Part shown: positions 1 through 8,940 of the stretch, piece by piece
Layout: the number at the start of each line of letters is the position of its first letter
How positions within the stretch are numbered: the stretch's first letter is position 1
Assembly (NCBI RefSeq): GCF_000959525.1
Contig: NZ_CP009832.1
Coordinates: forward strand, 1,798,001 to 1,862,000
Origin: Burkholderia multivorans ATCC BAA-247
GTDB lineage: Bacteria; Pseudomonadota; Gammaproteobacteria; Burkholderiales; Burkholderiaceae
Length of the DNA: 64,000 nucleotides
Reading direction: 5' to 3'
Program-made: the position numbers and the translations under genes
Notes under the pieces: model-generated
What the model saw: the letters and a program-made list of their open reading frames with translations, nothing else
Told to the model about the DNA's origin: nothing
Databases searched by the model: none

Positions 1-593
1 GGACGTTCGGCGGTAACGCGCGGGCCGTCCGATGCGATCAGCACGTCGGCCGCCAGTGCGTCGCGCTCGCGGCGGCACAGCGCGTCGAGGCCCGGCGAGC
101 CGGTTTCCTCGCCCATCTCGATCAGCAGTTTCGCGTTGAAGCCGAGACGGCCGCCGCGCGCGTGCAGCACGCTCGCGAGCGCCGCGAGGTTGATCGTGTG
201 CTGCCCCTTGTTGTCGGCAGTGCCGCGTCCGTACCAGCGGTCGCCGTCGGCGTGCAGCCTCCACGGCGACAGCGGCGCGCGCCATTGCGCGTCGTAGCCG
301 CGCACGACGTCGCCGTGGCCGTAGATCAGCACGGTCGGCAACGCGTCGTCCTCGTGGCGCGACGCCAGCAGAAACGGGCCGCCGCCGTCGACCGGGTTGT
401 CGACGATGCGTGTCGAAAAGCCGAGGCGCGCGGCTTCGGGCGCGATCTCGTCGGTCAGATACGCGCGCAGCGCGGCATCGGCGCCGCGTTCCTGGCTTTC
501 GGTGCGCAGGCCGACGCGGCGGCTCAGCGTCGCGAACAGCGCGCCGGATTCGAACTGGTTCAGCGCATGCTGAACGGCAGCGGTACGGGTCAA
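1..593 (-). CDS. M20 family metallopeptidase, 3'-truncated by window edge
   Basis: This is the N-terminal ~197 residues of an M20/ArgE/DapE-type zinc dipeptidase or deacylase; the C-terminal part lies left of the window. The visible protein contains YGHGDVV (the first metal-ligand region of M20 enzymes), then DGDRWYGRGTADNKGQ with the bridging Asp, and EMGEETGSPGL with the catalytic Glu pair. These motifs and their order are diagnostic of the family; the substrate cannot be told. The start is taken as TTG at 591-593 because GAGGAG lies at 601-606 on the minus strand at suitable spacing and no in-frame ATG lies nearby. It is divergent from the LysR gene at 760, which may regulate it (inference). 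Confidence 0.85.
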   Translation of the reverse strand, partial: MTRTAAVQHALNQFESGALFATLSRRVGLRTESQERGADAALRAYLTDEIAPEAARLGFSTRIVDNPVDGGGPFLLASRHEDDALPTVLIYGHGDVVRGYDAQWRAPLSPWRLHADGDRWYGRGTADNKGQHTINLAALASVLHARGGRLGFNAKLLIEMGEETGSPGLDALCRRERDALAADVLIASDGPRVTAER

Positions 594-707
594 GACGTGT
601 CTCCTCGGCAAGGTGCCGAACGGTGCGCGGGCCGCGCCGTCGGCATGAAGTGCGATCGATTCTAGAAAGCCGTTTTTTTTGTCACAATGATCGAATTTCG
701 AAGCTTT

Positions 708-726
708 CTTTGCCGAAAAGGCAAAG
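708..726. promoter_or_regulatory. Palindrome in the divergent M20/LysR promoter region
   Basis: CTTTGCC and GGCAAAG form perfect 7-bp arms around GAAAA, 34 bp before the LysR start. A second pair, AGAAAGC (664-670) and GCTTTCT (703-709), flanks an eight-T run. LysR-type regulators usually bind such dyads in divergent intergenic regions, so this is a plausible operator for the adjacent gene. Binding is inferred. Confidence 0.4.
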
Positions 727-759
727 CAGGACAGCCGCTCGCGGCACGGAGACAGAACG

Positions 760-1713
760 ATGGCGGCTTTTCTGCATGGCCTGGCACTGCGGTATTTCGT
801 CGAAGTCGCGCGTACGGGCTCGCTCAGCGACGCGTCGGCGCGGCTGCATGTCGCCGTGTCGGCGATCAGCCGGCAGATCGCAAAGCTCGAAAGCGAGCTC
901 GGCGCGCCGCTGTTCGAGCGGCGGCCGCGCGGCATGGCACTGTCGGAGGCGGGCGAGCGGCTGCTCGGTTTCGCGCAGCGCAGCCTGCTCGAAGCCGAAC
1001 ACGTGATGAAGGAGATCGGCGGGCTCGACGCGCTGCACGGCAGCCTGTTGAAGATCGCCTGCTCGGAAGGGTTCGCGATCGATTTCCTGCCCGGCGCGCT
1101 GGCAGCGTTCAAGGCGCGCCATCCGGGCGTCGATTTTTCGGTGTGGGTCGTATCGCCGGCCGATGCGACGCGGCGCGTGCGCGACGGCGACGCCGACATC
1201 GCGCTGACCTTCAGCCTCGCGCCGGAAAAGGGCGTGCGCGTCGAGCATACGGAGCGCGCGCCGATCTTCGCGCTGCTGCGCCGCGATCATCCGCTCGCGG
1301 CGCGCGAGGCCGTATCGCTCGCCGACGTCGCGCGTCATCCGCACGTGCTGCCCGAAGCCGGCACGACCGTGCGCCAGCTGATCGATATCGCATGCGCGCT
1401 CGACGGCCTGATGCTCGAGCCGGAGCTCACGAGCAACAACACGGCCGCGATGTACCGCTACGCGCAGCGTACGGGCGCGGTGATGTTCTCCGGTCTGCTG
1501 TCGGTGCGCGACCGCTGCGACGCCGACGGTTTCGTCGTCGTGCCGGTCACGAACCCGCAGTTGCGTGAACGCAGCATCCAGGTACAGACGATGGCGGGGC
1601 GCGATCTGCCGGCGTCGGTGCGCGCGTTTCGCGATCATCTGATCGACGCGATGAAGGCCGCGTCGGTGCCGCCGAACGCGGCGCGCGGCTCGCGGCGCCC
1701 GCGCGTGAGATAA
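760..1713 (+). CDS. LysR-family transcriptional regulator
   Basis: A 317-residue LysR-type regulator of the usual family length. The N-terminal winged helix-turn-helix is clear (FVEVARTGSLSDASARLHV followed by SAISRQIAKLESELGAPLFERR, residues about 10-55), and residues about 90-300 form the periplasmic-binding-like effector domain. ATG at 760 is preceded by GGAG at 748-751. It is divergent from the truncated M20 peptidase, the arrangement in which LysR proteins typically control the neighbour. The effector is unknown. The last ~15 residues are Arg-rich and probably unstructured. Confidence 0.9.
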   Translation: MAAFLHGLALRYFVEVARTGSLSDASARLHVAVSAISRQIAKLESELGAPLFERRPRGMALSEAGERLLGFAQRSLLEAEHVMKEIGGLDALHGSLLKIACSEGFAIDFLPGALAAFKARHPGVDFSVWVVSPADATRRVRDGDADIALTFSLAPEKGVRVEHTERAPIFALLRRDHPLAAREAVSLADVARHPHVLPEAGTTVRQLIDIACALDGLMLEPELTSNNTAAMYRYAQRTGAVMFSGLLSVRDRCDADGFVVVPVTNPQLRERSIQVQTMAGRDLPASVRAFRDHLIDAMKAASVPPNAARGSRRPRVR

Positions 1714-1778
1714 TTGCAGGTCCGCCTTCCTGCGCCCGTGCGGCTCGCCGAGCCGCACCGACCCGTTTCGACGCCAAA

Positions 1779-2912
1779 TTGAAGAACCTGATTGTCACCC
1801 TCGATCGCGCCGCCGAGTTCGACGAGATCATCGACGTGCGCACGCCGCTCGAATTCGCCGAGGACCATATCCCCGGCGCGCTGAACGCGCCCGTGCTCAG
1901 CAACGAGGAGCGCGTGCTCGTCGGCACGATGTATCGGCAGGTGTCGCCGTACGAGGCGACGCGCGTGGGCGCGGCGATCGTCGCGCGCAACATCGCGCGC
2001 CATCTGGACACGACGTTCGCCGATCGTCCGCGCAACTGGCGCCCGCTGATCTACTGCTGGCGCGGCGGCAAGCGCTCGGGCTCGATGACGACCTGGTTCA
2101 ACCTGATCGGCTGGCAGGCGCGTCAGCTCGACGGCGGCTACAAGGCGTACCGCCGTTCGGTCTGCGCGACGCTCGACACGCTGCCGACGCGCTTTCGCTA
2201 CATCGCGCTCGTCGGCCACACCGGCTGCGGAAAAACGCGGCTGCTGAACGCGCTGCGCGGCGCGGGCGCGCAGACGCTCGATCTCGAAGCGCTCGCGTGC
2301 CACCGCGGCTCGCTGCTCGGTGCGCTGCCGGGCGTGCCGCAGCCGTCGCAGAAGGCGTTCGATTCGGGGCTTGTCGAAACGCTGCGACGCTACGATCCGG
2401 CATGGCCGGTGTTCGTCGAATCGGAAAGCCGCAAGATCGGGCTCGTGCAGCTGCCGGTCGCGCTGCTCGACGCGTTTCACGCGGGGCCGTGGGTGCAGGT
2501 CGAAGCCGCGCGCGACGAGCGCATCGCGTTCCTGCTCGACGATTACGGCCACCTCTTCGACGATCGCGCCGCGTTCGGCGCGCAGCTCGACCGGCTGATC
2601 GGGCTGCACAGCCGCGAAGAGGTGGCGCGCTGGCACGCGCTGCTCGACGCCGACCGGCGCGCGGAACTGTTCGGCACGCTGATCGACCGGCATTACGATC
2701 CCGCGTACGCGCGCACGTATCGCGCGTCGTACGGCAAGCCGAACCGCGCGCTGACGTTCGCGTTCCGCCCGAACGCGGCCGACGTGCCGGACCAGGCGCG
2801 CACGCTGCTCGAGCAGCTCGCGCAGGCGGGCTTGCCCGCGTCGCCGGCCTACGTGTCGGCCGCCGCCGCGGCGCCGATTACTGCTCATGACCATCCGACC
2901 ACCTCACGATGA
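1779..2912 (+). CDS. mnmH: tRNA 2-selenouridine synthase (tRNA 2-selenouridine(34) synthase MnmH)
   Basis: A 377-residue MnmH/SelU/YbbB. It replaces sulfur by selenium at the wobble 2-thiouridine of certain tRNAs, using selenophosphate. Residues about 5-130 are a rhodanese domain (IDVRTPLEFAEDHIPGALN) with the active cysteine at position 93 in YCWRGGKRSGS. A P-loop, GHTGCGKT, lies at residues 146-153 and begins the C-terminal nucleotide-binding half. Length matches the family. The reading frame opens with TTG at 1779, with no competing ATG nearby. The stop overlaps the next start by ATGA (2909-2912), so the two genes are probably translationally coupled. Confidence 0.93.
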   Translation: MKNLIVTLDRAAEFDEIIDVRTPLEFAEDHIPGALNAPVLSNEERVLVGTMYRQVSPYEATRVGAAIVARNIARHLDTTFADRPRNWRPLIYCWRGGKRSGSMTTWFNLIGWQARQLDGGYKAYRRSVCATLDTLPTRFRYIALVGHTGCGKTRLLNALRGAGAQTLDLEALACHRGSLLGALPGVPQPSQKAFDSGLVETLRRYDPAWPVFVESESRKIGLVQLPVALLDAFHAGPWVQVEAARDERIAFLLDDYGHLFDDRAAFGAQLDRLIGLHSREEVARWHALLDADRRAELFGTLIDRHYDPAYARTYRASYGKPNRALTFAFRPNAADVPDQARTLLEQLAQAGLPASPAYVSAAAAAPITAHDHPTTSR

Positions 2913-3967
2913 CGACCACACGCACGCAACCCGTTCCGGCGCTCGGCTGGATGACCTTCCTGCTGATCGCGGTCGCAGGGCTGTTCTACGTCAAATGGTT
3001 TCCGTACTACAACAAGGCGTTCGTCGCCGCCGAACATCATTCGATCGGCCAGTCGATCCTGATGGGCACGGCCGCGTCGGCGCCCGAGCCGTCGCTGAAG
3101 GCTGCGCTCGACTACGCGTGGGCGTACGGCAAGGCGATCTGGCAGGCGATGGTGCTCGGCCTGCTGCTCGGCTCGGCCGTGCAGGCGCTGCTGCCCGCGC
3201 ACTGGGTCGCGCGCGTGCTCGGCCGCACGGGCTTCGGCAGCGTCGCAGCCGGCGGCTTGCTGTCGCTGCCGGGCATGATGTGCACGTGCTGCGCGGCGCC
3301 GGTCGTCGCGGGCTTGCGCGCGCGCCACGCGTCGCCGGGCGGCGCCGTCGCGTTCTGGCTCGGCAATACCGTGCTGAACCCGGCCGCGCTGGTGTTCATG
3401 GGCTTCGTGCTCGGCTGGCACTGGAGCGCGCTGCGGCTCGTGCTGGGCATCGCGATGGTGTTCGGCATCGGCTATCTGCTGAACCGCATCGCGCGGCCGG
3501 AGGATCGCAGCATCGACGACGCGCAGCTCGCGGCGCTGGCGGCCGAGCAGGCCGCGGCCGGCAACGCGTTCGTGCGCTGGATCAAGCTGCTCGTGCGGAT
3601 GGCGGTGCGGCTCGTGCCCGAGTACGTCGTGCTCGTGCTGCTGCTCGGCGCCGCACGCGCGTGGCTGTTTCCGCACATCGGGCCGGACATCGGCAATCAT
3701 CTCGGCTGGATCGTCGCGTTCGCGGTGGCCGGTGCGCTGTTCGTGATTCCGACGGCCGGCGAAGTGCCGATCATTCAGGCGATGCTGTCGCTCGGCATGG
3801 GCGTCGGGCCCGCCGCGGCGCTGCTGATGACGCTGCCGCCGATCAGCGTGCCGTCGCTCGCGATGCTCGCACGGTCGTTCAAGCCATACATGCTGGCGAT
3901 CGTCGCGAGCCTCGTCGTCGTGTTCGGGATCGCGAGCGGGCTGCTCGCGGTCGCGTTCGGATTCTGA
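2909..3967 (+). CDS. DUF318-type (YraQ-like) membrane permease
   Basis: A 352-residue polytopic membrane protein of the predicted-permease DUF318 family. About eight to ten hydrophobic segments are visible in two halves separated by a hydrophilic linker (RPEDRSIDDAQLAALAAEQ, about residues 195-215). The first half carries the cysteine-rich motif GMMCTCCAAPVVAG, and the second half has the related PTAGEVPIIQAM motif. That pseudo-repeat is characteristic of this family. Transported substrate is unknown; some relatives are linked to metal or metalloid resistance. The start overlaps the mnmH stop (ATGA), although no link to selenium is established. Confidence 0.8.
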   Translation: MTTTRTQPVPALGWMTFLLIAVAGLFYVKWFPYYNKAFVAAEHHSIGQSILMGTAASAPEPSLKAALDYAWAYGKAIWQAMVLGLLLGSAVQALLPAHWVARVLGRTGFGSVAAGGLLSLPGMMCTCCAAPVVAGLRARHASPGGAVAFWLGNTVLNPAALVFMGFVLGWHWSALRLVLGIAMVFGIGYLLNRIARPEDRSIDDAQLAALAAEQAAAGNAFVRWIKLLVRMAVRLVPEYVVLVLLLGAARAWLFPHIGPDIGNHLGWIVAFAVAGALFVIPTAGEVPIIQAMLSLGMGVGPAAALLMTLPPISVPSLAMLARSFKPYMLAIVASLVVVFGIASGLLAVAFGF

Positions 3968-4073
3968 GGCTGACGCACATCGGCCGCGCGCGTGGCCCGT
4001 GTGCGCGCCGTATTCATCCGGCACCGCCGCCGATCCGCGCGGTGCCCTTTACAAGAAGCAAACAGGAAAACGC

Positions 4074-4496
4074 ATGACCCAACCGAAGATTCATCCTCGA
4101 CTCGAAAAGGCGCTGACGCGCGGCGATCTCGCGATCCGCCAGGCCAATTCCGCGCGTGCGACGGCCGTGCTGAACGCGCTCGGCACGATGATCGTCGAGG
4201 CGTCCGCGACGATCGGCGTCGAGGCGAGCATCGACATTCCGCAGGGCGATCGCATCTACGATCCGGTCAACGGCGTATGGCCGCAGAAGATGCTCGTGTC
4301 GTTCGACGGGCCGGTCGCCGATGCCGATCCGGAAGAGCTGCGCACGGTCTATCTGATCGCCGACGATCCGGGCACGCAGTTCCGCGTCGAATGGCATCGC
4401 GCGGACGGCAAGCTCGGCCGCCACGAAGGCGGCCCGCTCGCGACCGTCGCATTCCTGACCGACGTCGAGATTCCGTGGAGCGACGACGACGAGTGA
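4074..4496 (+). CDS. Conserved-looking hypothetical protein, 140 aa
   Basis: I do not recognise this family. It is a soluble, acidic 140-residue protein with no signal peptide or membrane segment. It has a helical N terminus (RLEKALTRGDLAIRQANSARATAVLNALG), a central beta-rich part (VSFDGPVADADPEELRTVYLIADDPGTQFRVEWHR) and the acidic tail IPWSDDDE. ATG at 4074 is preceded by AGGAAA at suitable spacing. It follows the permease by 106 bp in the same direction and may share its transcript. Codon use matches the neighbours, which supports a real gene. Confidence 0.7.
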   Translation: MTQPKIHPRLEKALTRGDLAIRQANSARATAVLNALGTMIVEASATIGVEASIDIPQGDRIYDPVNGVWPQKMLVSFDGPVADADPEELRTVYLIADDPGTQFRVEWHRADGKLGRHEGGPLATVAFLTDVEIPWSDDDE

Positions 4497-4535
4497 CGTC
4501 GTCGGGCGCAGGGGCGGCGCTGCGCGCGCCGTGCG

Positions 4536-5375
4536 TCAGCGCATCAGCCGGCGCCGGAACAGCCACGCGCACAGCAGGAAGCCGCCCACCGCGTAGGCGG
4601 CGAGGATCGCGACGTGCAGGCCGATGTCCGTCGCGGGCCGGCCGAGCATCGCCGGCCGGATCAGCTCGACGGCATTGGCGAGCGGCAGCGCCTGCGCCGC
4701 ATGCTGCGCGAACTGCGGCAGCTGCGTGATCGGGAAGAAAACGCCCGAGAGCAGCAGCATCGGCGTCAGCACGAGCGTCTGATAGAACATGAAGAAGTCG
4801 TACGACGGCGCGAGCGCCGTGACGACCATCGCGACGCTCGCGAACGCGAGCCCCGCGAGCGCGATCACCGGCAGTGCGGCGAGCATCGACGGAAACCGCG
4901 CATAACCGAGCAGGCCCGCGACGAGCATGATCGCGGCGCCCGACAGCATCGCCTTGCTGGCACCCCAGACGATTTCGCCCAGTACGACGTCGCCGAGCGC
5001 GAGCGGCGTGTGCATGATCGCTTCCCAGGTGCGCTGCACGTGCATCCGCGAAAAACCCGAATACATCGATTCGAAGCTCGCGGACATCATCACGCTCGAG
5101 CCGACCGTGCCGGCTGCGAGAAACGCGATGTACGACACGCCGTCGACGTGGCCCAGCATCAGGCCGAGCCCGAACCCGAGCCCGAACAGATAGATCATCG
5201 GGTCGGCCAGATTGCCGAACATCGACGCGAGCGCAAGCTTGCGCCAGACCAGATAGTTACGGCGCCAGACCGCGATCCAGTTGGTCGCGTTCGCCGGCAT
5301 CGCGAGCGCGAAGCGCGATTCGCGCGCAGGCGTCGCGTGCGGCGCAGCGGAATCCGAATAGTTGCGTACGTCCAT
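4536..5375 (-). CDS. nodJ: ABC-2 type exporter permease, NodJ family
   Basis: A 279-residue ABC-2 membrane subunit with about six hydrophobic segments after a ~40-residue cytoplasmic N terminus. Landmarks are [39 protein letters not shown] and [15 protein letters not shown], typical of NodJ/DrrB-like exporters. It starts 5 nt after the stop of the ATPase gene (5381-6295), so the two form one operon and one complex. In rhizobia NodIJ exports lipo-chitin oligosaccharide; in non-nodulating Burkholderia the cargo is not established, so the symbol reflects homology only. Confidence 0.88.
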   Translation of the reverse strand: MDVRNYSDSAAPHATPARESRFALAMPANATNWIAVWRRNYLVWRKLALASMFGNLADPMIYLFGLGFGLGLMLGHVDGVSYIAFLAAGTVGSSVMMSASFESMYSGFSRMHVQRTWEAIMHTPLALGDVVLGEIVWGASKAMLSGAAIMLVAGLLGYARFPSMLAALPVIALAGLAFASVAMVVTALAPSYDFFMFYQTLVLTPMLLLSGVFFPITQLPQFAQHAAQALPLANAVELIRPAMLGRPATDIGLHVAILAAYAVGGFLLCAWLFRRRLMR

Positions 5376-5380
5376 GTCGG

Positions 5381-6295
5381 TCAGTCCTGCATGTCGCGGC
5401 CGGTCAGCCGCAGGAACACGTCCTCCAGATTGGCCGGACGATGCAGATAGCGCAACCCGGCGCGGCCCTTGATCCGCGCGCACAGCGGTTCCGGATCGCT
5501 GACGTAGCAGAACAGCGTCTCGCCGCTGATTTCGGTGCGCTGCGCGAGCGGCGCGACTTCGTCGCGCAGCGCGATCGGGTCCGGTCCGTAGATCTCGATC
5601 ACGTCGCAGCCGATCTCGGACGCGATCAGCGCATGCGGCGCGCCCTCGGCAATCTTGCGGCCTTCCTCGATCACGCACAGCCGGTCGCACAGACGTTCGG
5701 CTTCTTCCATGAAGTGCGTCGTGATCAGGATCGTCTTGCCGCGCGCGAGCAGCGAGCGCAGCCGTTCCCACATCAGATGCCGCGCCTGCGGGTCGAGGCC
5801 CGTCGTCGGTTCGTCGAGCACCAGTACGTCGGGATCGTTGACGAGTGCGCGTGCGAGCGTGAGCCGCCGCTTCATGCCGCCGGACAGCTCGCCGACCTTC
5901 GCATCGGCCTTGTTCTCCAGTTTGGCGAATTCGAGCAGCGGCTGCACGAGTGCGCGTGCCGCGTGCGCCGACATGCCGAAATAGCGGCTGAACACGAGCA
6001 GGTTCTCGCGAACCGTGAAATCGGGATCGAGATTGTCGAACTGGGGCACGACACCGACGCGCCGCCGTGCATGCCGCGCGCGCGATGGCACCGGTTCGCC
6101 GCACAGCGAGATTGCGCCGGCGTCGGGATACGCGAGACCGAGCAGCATCTTCAGCGTCGTGGTCTTGCCTGCGCCGTTCGGGCCGAGCAGCCCGTAGCAC
6201 TCGCCGGCATGCACGTGGAAGGACAGATCGTTGACGACGAGCTTGTCGCCATAGCGCTTTTCGACGTTCCGGAAATCGATGGGTGCGACGGACAT
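5381..6295 (-). CDS. nodI: ABC exporter ATP-binding protein, NodI family
   Basis: A 304-residue ATPase. Walker A is GPNGAGKTT near residue 40, the Q-loop lies in [15 protein letters not shown], the signature is [15 protein letters not shown], and Walker B is [13 protein letters not shown], followed by the H-loop in [12 protein letters not shown]. The C-terminal ~70 residues are the extension typical of drug or polysaccharide exporters. Start is ATG at 6293-6295 ([18 protein letters not shown]). An upstream in-frame extension exists but lacks family similarity. It is the first gene of a two-gene minus-strand operon with the NodJ-like permease. Confidence 0.9.
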   Translation of the reverse strand: MSVAPIDFRNVEKRYGDKLVVNDLSFHVHAGECYGLLGPNGAGKTTTLKMLLGLAYPDAGAISLCGEPVPSRARHARRRVGVVPQFDNLDPDFTVRENLLVFSRYFGMSAHAARALVQPLLEFAKLENKADAKVGELSGGMKRRLTLARALVNDPDVLVLDEPTTGLDPQARHLMWERLRSLLARGKTILITTHFMEEAERLCDRLCVIEEGRKIAEGAPHALIASEIGCDVIEIYGPDPIALRDEVAPLAQRTEISGETLFCYVSDPEPLCARIKGRAGLRYLHRPANLEDVFLRLTGRDMQD

Positions 6296-6624
6296 GGCAG
6301 CGTTATGGTTGTGACGGCGAGCAGCGGTGCGCGCGGATGCCGCGAACGGAGCGGGACAACGCCGGTCAGATCGGGCATGATCGAAGCAGGCGTGGCGATG
6401 CGCGTTCGCGTGCAGCGAAACGGCGGCACGACGGGCCATTCTAGTGCATCGCTTGCGTTCGCTCAGCGCGTATGCGCCGGCATCGTGCAGGGCCGTGATC
6501 ATCGTGCACCGCATCATTGCGCACGCGCCGCATGCGGCGTGTCAGCGTTTTCCATCCCTTGCGCGCCGGATTGCGACGCACCATGATGAATGGGTAGGGC
6601 TCGTTGTCGCGATAGGGAGGTCTC
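6296..6624. other. Divergent intergenic region, nodI / universal stress gene
   Basis: This 329-bp gap lies between divergently transcribed genes and must hold both promoters. I see no additional credible ORF. The only clear signal is GGGAGG at 6615-6620 just before the stress-protein start. No convincing -10/-35 pair was recognised. Confidence 0.6.
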
Positions 6625-7122
6625 ATGGCTAGCTACAACAAGATTCTGCTGTGCTACGACGGAACGCTCGAGGGGCGCAAGGCGCTGCGATGCGGTGCCA
6701 ATCTCGCGTTGGACCTCAAGGCCGAAACGCATCTGCTGTCGGTCGTCGACATGCGCTCGAGTATCGCGCAAAGTGCCGGCTTGCTGACCGACGTCGCATG
6801 CGGCCGCTTCGAGGAAACCGCACGTGAAATCCTGCAGGAAGGGGTGAACTGGCTGCGCGAGCGCGGCGTGCAGGCCGAGGGCCATTTCGCGTTCGGTTAT
6901 CCGATCGACGAAATCGCGAACCTCGCCGGCGAGCTGAAAGTCGATCTCGTCGTCGTCGGACACCGGTGCCGCAGCGGACTATCGAGATGGTGGATGGGAT
7001 CGGGCAACACGCAACTGCTCGATCGCGTGAACTGCAGCATTCTGGTTGCATGCTCGTCGGCCGAAGAGCAGAAGGCCGAAATCGCACGCGAGCGCGAAGC
7101 CGCGACGGCGAGCGGCCAGTGA
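6625..7122 (+). CDS. Universal stress protein, UspA family
   Basis: A 165-residue single Usp domain. The N-terminal strand YNKILLCYDGTLEGRKAL carries the conserved Asp that contacts nucleotide. The C-terminal VVVGHRCRSGLSRWWMGSGNTQLL followed by NCSILVA corresponds to the glycine-rich ATP-binding region, here with spacing close to but not identical to the classic G-x2-G-x9-G(S/T), so ATP binding is likely rather than certain. It ends in a charged tail (EEQKAEIAREREAAT). GGGAGG precedes ATG at good spacing. The gene is monocistronic and convergent with the DUF2939 gene. Confidence 0.9.
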   Translation: MASYNKILLCYDGTLEGRKALRCGANLALDLKAETHLLSVVDMRSSIAQSAGLLTDVACGRFEETAREILQEGVNWLRERGVQAEGHFAFGYPIDEIANLAGELKVDLVVVGHRCRSGLSRWWMGSGNTQLLDRVNCSILVACSSAEEQKAEIAREREAATASGQ

Positions 7123-7131
7123 TGTGATGAT

Positions 7132-7160
7132 CGCGATCGGCGCTTGAGGCGCCGATCGCG
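7132..7160. terminator. Strong hairpin between convergent genes
   Basis: CGCGATCGGCGC (7132-7143) and GCGCCGATCGCG (7149-7160) are perfect 12-bp arms around loop TTGAG. It begins 9 nt after the universal stress gene stop and lies between that gene and the convergent DUF2939 gene, so it could end transcripts from both sides. There is no T tract, so classic Rho-independent action is doubtful. Confidence 0.5.
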
Positions 7161-7201
7161 GCGACGTCGCCAACGCCGCCGCGCCGACGCGCCGCCGCGC
7201 G

Positions 7202-7894
7202 CTACGCGTGCAGATCGATCGCCGACAGCTTCCACGAGAACAGTCCGAAGCGGTGGAAGATCGCCGCATAACGCGTGCCGTCGGCCGTGCGCTGATAGGT
7301 GACGACGAATTCGTCGATGTTGCGGTAGCCGGCGTGCGTTTGCTGCTGCGCCGGCGGCGCCGCTGGAGCGGATGCTGCTGGCGGCGGCGCCGATGCGACC
7401 GCGCTGCCCGGAGCCGGTGCGCTGGCCGGCGGCACGGCCGCGCCGGGTGCGGACGGCGCGGCGCCGCTGGCCGGTGCGCCGCCGGCCTGCTGCGCCTGCC
7501 AGTCGGGCGGACGCTCGCCGGGATTACCTTTCGGCGGGAAACCGCTCATCAGGGCGGCCACGCCTTCCGGCGTCGCATACGCATCGACGAGCGGCCCGAT
7601 CAACGCGGAACCGATTAGCGCGCCGAGCACCGCGAACGGGTTGTCCTTCTTCACCGCGTCGATCCGGCGCATCAATTCCTCGGTAACCTGCTGCTTCAGG
7701 CTGATCCGCAGCGACGGAAAGTCGACGTATTCGCTGACGGCCTGTGCATCGCGCGCATCGATCGCCGACTTCAGGCGGCCGAGCGCGATGTACGGCGACG
7801 CGTAGGCATAGCCGATCGCCGCGATGACGGCGATCGCCAGCACGACGATCAGCAAGGGTTTGAGCCGCCATCCGCGGCTCGACGAGCGCGTCAC
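7202..7894 (-). CDS. DUF2939 domain membrane-anchored protein
   Basis: A 230-residue protein with a single N-terminal membrane segment (LKPLLIVVLAIAVIAAIGYAYA, about residues 10-32) and a periplasmic DUF2939-like domain (PYIALGRLKSAIDARDAQAVSEYVDFPSLRISLKQQV). A long Ala/Pro-rich linker (about 135-185) leads to a beta-rich C-terminal module (NIDEFVVTYQRTADGTRYAAIFHRFGLFSWKL). Start is GTG at 7892-7894, chosen because GGAGGTA precedes it ideally; the frame stays open upstream without a better site. Function is unknown. It is the third gene after lexA with gaps of 26 and 29 nt, so it may be co-transcribed in the SOS operon. Confidence 0.8.
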   Translation of the reverse strand: MTRSSSRGWRLKPLLIVVLAIAVIAAIGYAYASPYIALGRLKSAIDARDAQAVSEYVDFPSLRISLKQQVTEELMRRIDAVKKDNPFAVLGALIGSALIGPLVDAYATPEGVAALMSGFPPKGNPGERPPDWQAQQAGGAPASGAAPSAPGAAVPPASAPAPGSAVASAPPPAASAPAAPPAQQQTHAGYRNIDEFVVTYQRTADGTRYAAIFHRFGLFSWKLSAIDLHA

Positions 7895-7923
7895 GATACC
7901 TCCGGAGCGAAACCGTGTCGCAA

Positions 7924-8259
7924 TCAGAGACCGCCTTGCGCGGCCGAACGTTCCTCCGCGATGCAGCGATCGATCATGCGGCAAACGGCATCGATCGTGC
8001 CGACCATGATCAGCCGCGAACGACCGTGATAGACGCGCACCGGTGCGCGCCGCGCGGGCTCCGCGTGATAGAGCCCGGCATTGAGCGACACGCGCGCGAA
8101 TGCGGGGAGCGCCGACGGCAGCAGCGACGCCTGCCGTTCGACTGCGACTTCATGGCCGGCGGGCGCCGCAGCGGACAGCGGCGCGCAGGGCGTGCGGCCG
8201 CGCAGATGACGCAGGCGACCGAATTGACGGAAAGGCAGCAGGCGGGCAAGGCGTTCCAT
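7924..8259 (-). CDS. Small hypothetical protein downstream of lexA, 111 aa
   Basis: Family not recognised. The protein is basic and Ala/Arg-rich in its first half (MERLARLLPFRQFGRLRHLRGR) and ends with VYHGRSRLIMVGTIDAVCRMIDRCIAEERSAAQ, which contains a plausible amphipathic helix. ATG at 8257-8259 has AGGAGA upstream at good spacing. It starts 26 nt after the lexA stop and 29 nt before the DUF2939 start, on the same strand, so co-transcription with lexA is likely. In pseudomonads the division inhibitor sulA sits next to lexA, but I see no SulA-like sequence here. Confidence 0.7.
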   Translation of the reverse strand: MERLARLLPFRQFGRLRHLRGRTPCAPLSAAAPAGHEVAVERQASLLPSALPAFARVSLNAGLYHAEPARRAPVRVYHGRSRLIMVGTIDAVCRMIDRCIAEERSAAQGGL

Positions 8260-8285
8260 GGTGTTCTCCTGAGCGAGACGGAATG

Positions 8286-8933
8286 TCAGAGTTCGCCCGA
8301 GCGGATCAGCCCGACGGCGATGCCTTCCAGCGCGAAATCCGCGCTGCCGGCCTTGACGAAGATGTTTTCGTAATCCGGGTTCTCGGCGATCAGCTCGATG
8401 CCGCCCGGCCGGCGCATCAGACGCTTGACCGTGACGTCGTCGCCGAGCCGCGCGACGATGATCTGGCCGTCCTTCGCCTCAGTGCGCTTCTGCACGGCGA
8501 GCAGATCGCCGTCGAGAATGCCGGCGTCGCGCATCGACAGCCCGCGCACCTTCAGCAGATAGTCGGGCTTGCTCGAGAACAGCGCGGGATCGCACGCGAA
8601 GTGCTGCGAGATGTGCTCCTGCGCGAGGATCGGGCTGCCGGCCGCGACACGGCCGACGAGCGGCAGCGACAGCTGCATCAGCCCCGCATGCGGCAGCGTG
8701 AACTGGTGCGGCGCGTCGTCGCCGCCGAGCAGCCGGATGCCGCGCGACGCGCCCGCCGCCAGCTCGATCACGCCCTTGCGCGCCAGCGCACGCAGGTGCT
8801 CCTCGGCCGCGTTCGGCGAACTGAAACCCAGCTCGGCCGCAATCTCGGCGCGAGTGGGCGGAAAACCGGAGCGCTCGATCGCGCGGCGGATCAAGTCGAA
8901 CACTTGCTGCTGGCGTGCGGTGAGTTTGGTCAT
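8286..8933 (-). CDS. lexA: SOS repressor LexA
   Basis: A 215-residue LexA of normal length. Residues 1-70 are the winged helix DNA-binding domain ([39 protein letters not shown]). The self-cleavage site is Ala98-Gly99 in GRVAAGSPI, and the catalytic dyad is Ser133 (GLSMRDAGI) with Lys170 (VTVKRLM), as in the S24 protease family. RecA-stimulated autocleavage relieves repression of DNA-repair genes after damage. Two SOS boxes immediately upstream indicate autoregulation. Two short genes follow closely on the same strand. Confidence 0.98.
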
Positions 8934-8940
8934 GGTTCAA

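Noticed and set aside
7924-8259. The gene after lexA as a SulA-type division inhibitor.
   Set aside because: Position is suggestive, but the sequence shows no SulA-like motifs, so it is left as unknown.
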